From SHZI01 sp049290495 (GTDB lineage Bacteria > Pseudomonadota > Gammaproteobacteria > Steroidobacterales > GCA-2729495), in NCBI GenBank assembly GCA_049290495.1, contig JBATNV010000022.1:1-19450 (forward strand): a stretch of 19,450 nt of DNA. Direction: 5' to 3'. Below the pieces are notes generated by a model. It did not search any database. It was given only the letters and a program-made list of their open reading frames with translations, and had not been told where the DNA came from. Made by a program: the position numbers and the translations under genes. Positions 16,410 through 19,450 of this stretch are shown piece by piece. Position 1 is the stretch's first letter. The number at the start of each line of letters is the position of its first letter.

Positions 16410-16432
16410 GCATCGATCTTTAATCGTGTCAT

Positions 16433-17317
16433 TCAGGCCGGGGGCATTTCCCGGGGTGTCAGCAACGATACGCCCGAGATCGCCGCCGTAAGCGTGTTCT
16501 CCAGCAGCATCGCGATGGTCATCGGGCCGACACCACCCGGAACGGGCGTGATCCAGCCGGCGCGTTCACTCGCTGCAGCGAAGTCAACATCACCACTGAG
16601 TTTGCCATTGGGCAGGCGGGTAATGCCGATGTCCAGCACGACCGCGCCTGGCTTGATCCAGTCACCGTGAACCAGTCCGGGTTTGCCGACCGCCACCGCG
16701 AGGATGTCGGCTTGTGCGACATGACTGGCCAGGTTCTGCGTAAAGCGATGGCAAACCGTGGTGGTCGCGCCCGCCAGCAGCAGCTCGAGTGCCAATGGCC
16801 GACCCACATGGTTTGAGGCGCCGACAATCACTGCATGCTGTCCGCGCACCGGCACGCCGATATGCCGCAGCAGCGTCATCACGCCATAGGGCGTGGCCGG
16901 ACGCAAAACCGGGATGCGCTGACAGAGGCGGCCGAGCGTGTAGGGGTGAAAGCCGTCCACATCCTTGACCGGATTGATGCGCTCAATGACTGCTGTTTCA
17001 TCGATGTGCAGCGGCAGAGGCAACTGCACGAGGATGCCGTCGATATCGGGATCCAGGTTGAGCTGGTCGATCAAGGCCAGCAATTCAGCCTCGCCAGTGG
17101 TGGCCGGCAGGTCATGGTTCCGGGAAATCACACCCACCTCGGCGCAGGCAGTGCGTTTGTTGCGTACATAGATCTGTGAGGCGGGATCCTCGCCGACGAG
17201 GATCACTGCAAGCCCCGGAGGGCGGTACCCCATGGCGAGTCGTTCACCGATGCGTGTGCGCAACCCGGCGCGCAGGCCGAGCGCGATCGCTTTGCCGTCA
17301 ATCAGGCGGGCAGTCAT
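16433..17317 (-). CDS. folD: Bifunctional methylenetetrahydrofolate dehydrogenase / cyclohydrolase
   Basis: FolD converts 5,10-methylene-THF to 10-formyl-THF through an NADP-dependent dehydrogenase and a cyclohydrolase step, supplying C1 units for purines and formyl-Met-tRNA. The ATG at 17317 gives MTARLIDGKAIA and 294 residues, like E. coli FolD (288). Signatures seen: PGLAVILVGEDPASQIYVRNK (with the catalytic-type YVRNK lysine), DGILVQLPLP, KDVDGFHP, GASNHVGRP (Rossmann part) and ITPVPGGVGPMT. An in-frame ATG at 17383 would add 22 non-conserved residues. First gene of the probable folD-cyclophilin-lpxH operon; I could not identify its promoter. Confidence 0.97.
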   Translation of the reverse strand: MTARLIDGKAIALGLRAGLRTRIGERLAMGYRPPGLAVILVGEDPASQIYVRNKRTACAEVGVISRNHDLPATTGEAELLALIDQLNLDPDIDGILVQLPLPLHIDETAVIERINPVKDVDGFHPYTLGRLCQRIPVLRPATPYGVMTLLRHIGVPVRGQHAVIVGASNHVGRPLALELLLAGATTTVCHRFTQNLASHVAQADILAVAVGKPGLVHGDWIKPGAVVLDIGITRLPNGKLSGDVDFAAASERAGWITPVPGGVGPMTIAMLLENTLTAAISGVSLLTPREMPPA

Positions 17318-17445
17318 ATAAAAGCTGTCATGAGCGGGATGCGTGGCCTCTCGGTACAGGTGAAAACGCGGAATGTGACGCACAATACCAGAGCGACAGA
17401 GGGTGAAAAACCAGCCCGGGGCGGGCCGGCCATGGCAACGGGAAA

Positions 17446-17474
17446 TTGACGCTGCCGGCGCCGCTTCGTATCAT
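17446..17474 (+). promoter_or_regulatory. Sigma70 promoter for the tRNA cluster
   Basis: TTGACG (17446-17451) and TATCAT (17469-17474) are separated by exactly 17 bases, close to consensus. The stretch between the -10 and the expected start near 17481 is GCGGCGC, the GC-rich discriminator typical of stringently controlled stable-RNA promoters. The first tRNA begins about 42 bases downstream of that start. This is the strongest promoter-like signal I saw in the window. Confidence 0.7.
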
Positions 17475-17522
17475 GCGGCGCCCCGACCGGCGGGCGGCTA
17501 TAATCGAATGCCAGGTACAGAT

Positions 17523-17599
17523 CGGGGTATAGCGCAGTCTGGTAGCGCATCTGCTTTGGGAGCAGAGGGTCGGCGGTTCGAATCCGTCTACCCCGACCA
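17523..17599 (+). tRNA. tRNA-Pro(UGG)
   Basis: A full 77-base cloverleaf with encoded CCA. The acceptor stem CGGGGTA/TACCCCG is perfect, with discriminator A. The anticodon stem TCTGC/GCAGA encloses loop TTTGGGA, giving anticodon TGG (UGG). The T-arm reads GGTTCGAATCC. First gene of a four-tRNA cluster. Confidence 0.97.
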
Positions 17600-17620
17600 C
17601 CCGGCAATCCCGGTAGCAAA

Positions 17621-17697
17621 GCGCCTGTAGCTCAACTGGACAGAGCACCGGCCTTCTAAGCCGGTGGTTGCAGGTTCGAGTCCTGCCAGGCGCGCCA
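17621..17697 (+). tRNA. tRNA-Arg(UCU)
   Basis: A 77-base cloverleaf with encoded CCA. Acceptor stem GCGCCTG/CAGGCGC, discriminator G. Anticodon stem CCGGC/GCCGG with loop CTTCTAA gives TCT (UCU), reading the rare AGA/AGG arginine codons. T-arm GGTTCGAGTCC. It is 21 bases after tRNA-Pro. Confidence 0.97.
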
Positions 17698-17730
17698 GGT
17701 CAGGACTTTGACGTGCCGTGTCGTGTCAAT

Positions 17731-17807
17731 GGTGGGCGTAGCTCAGTTGGTAGAGCACTGGATTGTGATTCCAGTGGTCGTGGGTTCAAACCCCATCGCC
17801 CACCCCA
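17731..17807 (+). tRNA. tRNA-His(GUG)
   Basis: Acceptor stem GTGGGCG/CGCCCAC, plus the extra 5' G (17731) that faces C73, the identity element of histidine tRNA; CCA is encoded. Anticodon stem CTGGA/TCCAG with loop TTGTGAT gives GTG. T-arm GGTTCAAACCC. Without the extra G the gene would start at 17732. Confidence 0.97.
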
Positions 17808-17841
17808 ATTTTGACAGCGGATTGCGGAAGGTAGGCAGTCC

Positions 17842-17943
17842 GGAAGAAGAAACAGCGGGCCGTTAGCTCAACTGGTAGAGCAGTGGACTCTTAATCCATT
17901 GGTTGTAAGTTCAAGTCTTACACGGCCCACCATCTCTTCTTCT
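17842..17943 (+). repeat. Short inverted repeat flanking tRNA-Lys
   Basis: GAAGAAGA (17843-17850) is perfectly complementary to TCTTCTTC (17935-17942), with one further G-U pair outside (17842/17943). In the transcript the two arms could pair around the tRNA, six bases from its 5' end and two from its 3' end. The arms are simple purine/pyrimidine runs, so chance is possible. Confidence 0.35.
17857..17932 (+). tRNA. tRNA-Lys(CUU)
   Basis: A 76-base cloverleaf with encoded CCA. Acceptor stem GGGCCGT/ACGGCCC, discriminator A. Anticodon stem GTGGA/TCCAT (one G-T pair) with loop CTCTTAA gives anticodon CTT (CUU), which reads AAG only. T-arm AGTTCAAGTCT. A second lysine tRNA with UUU is expected elsewhere in the genome to read AAA. 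Confidence 0.95.
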
Positions 17944-17965
17944 TTTCTCCTTCCGATGCGCCTGC

Positions 17966-18496
17966 TTATTTTTTCCCCGATGCTGCTGGTGCGGTCGCGC
18001 TCGTCTTGTTGGCGCCACGATTGTCGGCCACCGCAGCGATCTGCCAGCCGCTGGCGGTATGTACCAGCATATAAACCTCACTGAAGCTGTCCGTACGCTT
18101 GCTGCCGTCCTTGCCGACGGTTTCTGTAGCGATATTCGTCCATACGGTGGCGAGATCACCATCGGTACGGGCGTCTGTGACTTTCGGAATACGGCTGTAG
18201 CTGCTGGTGCTGTTAAACACGACCGGACCGATACTCGTCCAGTGCGTCTTGAGGTCACTGCTGATGCCGCCCGTGCTGCCAGACGGGATATCGTTGTGTG
18301 CCGAGCGCAGGGTGAATTGCACTGAGCCATTGGCGACCAGCGCCATCGCTGCATTCATATCGTGTTTGCTGAGCGCCTGGTTGAAAGCCTGGACCGTATC
18401 GCCCGGGCTGCGTTCTGCGGCCGACAGCGCGGTCGATCCGAAGGAACTGACGATAAGAATGACAGTTGCGGTGACGGTGAGATAGCGATGCATCAT
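17966..18496 (-). CDS. Small exported NTF2-like (SnoaL/DUF4440-type) protein
   Basis: A 176-residue protein with a signal peptide (MMHRYLTVTATVILIVSSFG, cleavage probably after LSA near residue 26) and a mature domain beginning ERSPGDTVQAFNQALSKHDM. The pattern of two or three N-terminal helices followed by strands ending FSEVYMLVHTASGWQIAAV fits the NTF2-like fold (SnoaL / DUF4440 kind), which in exported proteins may bind ligands or act as an enzyme. No catalytic residues can be assigned. The ATG at 18496 has AGAGG seven bases upstream; a TTG at 18535 would add 13 residues and spoil the signal peptide. The C-terminus is Ala/Ser/Lys-rich. It lies 35 bases downstream of the flavin-reductase-like gene, and the two are probably co-transcribed. 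I do not recognise a specific function. Confidence 0.72.
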   Translation of the reverse strand: MMHRYLTVTATVILIVSSFGSTALSAAERSPGDTVQAFNQALSKHDMNAAMALVANGSVQFTLRSAHNDIPSGSTGGISSDLKTHWTSIGPVVFNSTSSYSRIPKVTDARTDGDLATVWTNIATETVGKDGSKRTDSFSEVYMLVHTASGWQIAAVADNRGANKTSATAPAASGKK

Positions 18497-18503
18497 GGAC
18501 TTG

Positions 18504-18508
18504 CCTCT
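18504..18508 (-). promoter_or_regulatory. Ribosome-binding site deciding the NTF2-like start
   Basis: AGAGG on the minus strand lies seven bases before the ATG at 18496. It fixes the start just ahead of the signal peptide, rather than at the TTG at 18535 or the next ATG at 18493. Confidence 0.55.
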
Positions 18509-18531
18509 TGTGATGAAAAAATGTTTATCAA

Positions 18532-19419
18532 TCAACGTGTAGTTGTGCTGCGTAGTTGCTTTACGAAGGTTTCGTCGACTTCGCTCACGCCCGCCGCCAG
18601 TGCGGCATTGACGGCAGCCTGCAAGGCGTTCTTCAGGAACGGTCGGGGCACCTTAATGAACGCTGTACAGGCCTCGCGCGTGAAGCGTACGTTATTGTCG
18701 ATGCGGTTTGCCAGATAGAAGACCTGCTGGATTTCGCTGCCCTCAACCTGCGGTGGCGACACGCTGAACGGCTCGCCATGTTCGGCAAACCAGAAGCCGC
18801 CATTGCTGCGAAAGCCGTAGAAGACAGGCATGATCGGGAAGGTTCCACCGTTCTCCAGTGCATCGTGAAAATTCCGGCGCATCAGCAGGTGGTCGATCTG
18901 CAGGACAAAGCGACGCTCTGTAGCGCCGTCAGCATCGGTGCGCGGTGGATCGAGATCAAAGCTGCGATCCCAGCTGCACTCGATGACCTGGAAGGCTTCA
19001 CCCAGGATGCGGGGTGACTCCGGGTCGTTCTGTCGATCTGCAGAGGGTGAGGGCAGTAGCGTGAAAGGCATGGCTTTCTGCTTCTCTTCCAGCGACTGGC
19101 CCGGATAGCCAAGCCGCGAAACGGCGGTGAGCCGGTCCCGGTCGAATTCAATATAGTTGAGCGCGCATTTTCCGGTGCGACGGATATTGTTGGCAGTCGC
19201 GCTATTGCCGCGGCTGATCAGCAGCATGGAGTAGGGCGGACTGATACCAAAGGGCATGACCAGGGCATGAGGCCCGATGCCCGTCTCGCCGTTTTCGTGC
19301 AGCGTGGTGACCAGCGCGAAGGACATCGGAATGAAAGCGCAGGTCTGATAGAAATTGTTCCGGCCGGCATAGCTGACAAAGTCATTGCCAGCAGCAGTTT
19401 GGGGTGCTTTGGTGTTCAC
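18532..19419 (-). CDS. Flavin-reductase-like (FMN-binding split-barrel) protein
   Basis: A 295-residue cytosolic protein whose first half resembles the flavin reductase / DIM6-NTAB family: SFALVTTLHENGETGIGPHA (about 33-52), then MPFGISPPYSMLLISRGNSA and TANNIRRTGKCALNYIE, the usual FMN-phosphate and flavin-contacting stretch. The family typically binds FMN and reduces flavins with NAD(P)H or acts as an oxidoreductase. The second half (about 150-295) is longer than in typical 160-200 residue members, and I do not recognise it. The GTG at 19419 has AGGAG ten bases upstream; the frame stays open to the window edge, so an earlier start cannot be excluded. The adjacent downstream gene encodes an exported NTF2-like protein. 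Confidence 0.72.
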   Translation of the reverse strand: MNTKAPQTAAGNDFVSYAGRNNFYQTCAFIPMSFALVTTLHENGETGIGPHALVMPFGISPPYSMLLISRGNSATANNIRRTGKCALNYIEFDRDRLTAVSRLGYPGQSLEEKQKAMPFTLLPSPSADRQNDPESPRILGEAFQVIECSWDRSFDLDPPRTDADGATERRFVLQIDHLLMRRNFHDALENGGTFPIMPVFYGFRSNGGFWFAEHGEPFSVSPPQVEGSEIQQVFYLANRIDNNVRFTREACTAFIKVPRPFLKNALQAAVNAALAAGVSEVDETFVKQLRSTTTR

Positions 19420-19450
19420 GCTTGCGGTGCTCCTGCCCAGGCGGACTGAT

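Noticed and set aside
17499..17504. A perfect TATAAT just before tRNA-Pro.
   Set aside because: No -35-like hexamer lies 16-18 bases upstream (the region is GC-rich), whereas TTGACG/TATCAT at 17446-17474 has ideal spacing. A minor second promoter remains possible.
17933..19450. Possible genomic island inserted at the tRNA cluster.
   Set aside because: No integrase, no repeated tRNA 3' end and no obvious base-composition shift are visible within the window.

Overview
This window is an ordinary, GC-rich chromosomal segment of a Gram-negative gammaproteobacterium. The evidence for that placement is the presence of FimV (type IV pilus / polar hub protein), LpxH (lipid A synthesis), EpmA (EF-P modification), PrmB, DedD and an E. 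coli-type PurF. The run prmB-aroC-asd-fimV-truA-accD-folC-dedD-cvpA-purF resembles the order in pseudomonads and xanthomonads, so a relative of the Xanthomonadales/Nevskiales/Chromatiales group is plausible. That is inference from gene order and family resemblance, not a search. I see no insertion sequences, prophage genes, CRISPR arrays or integration scars.

Layout. (1) 1-1690, minus strand: psd, then epmA, which runs off the left edge. (2) 1767-3778, plus strand: prmB and aroC, overlapping by 19 bases and divergent from psd. (3) 3888-4916: asd. (4) 5103-13816, plus strand: the tightly packed run fimV, truA, accD, folC, dedD, cvpA, purF. The tryptophan genes often found between truA and accD are absent. 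(5) 13859-15079: a cytosolic fusion of a degenerate response-regulator receiver with a Ser/Thr protein kinase, the least ordinary gene here. (6) 15089-17317, minus strand: folD, a signal-peptide cyclophilin and lpxH, probably one operon. (7) 17446-17932, plus strand: a strong sigma70-like promoter followed by four tRNA genes, Pro(UGG), Arg(UCU), His(GUG) and Lys(CUU). (8) 17966-19419, minus strand: a flavin-reductase-like protein and a small exported NTF2-like protein, 35 bases apart.

Together the genes cover phospholipid (psd), lipid A (lpxH) and fatty acid (accD) synthesis; the shikimate and aspartate amino acid routes (aroC, asd); folate/C1 and purine metabolism (folC, folD, purF); envelope and polarity functions (fimV, dedD, cvpA, cyclophilin); and translation (epmA, prmB, truA, tRNAs). 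I did not find a clearly new multi-gene system. The best candidates for a second look are the receiver-kinase fusion and the flavin-reductase-like/NTF2-like pair. No intergenic stretch exceeds 300 bases; the longest (17318-17522) holds the tRNA promoter.
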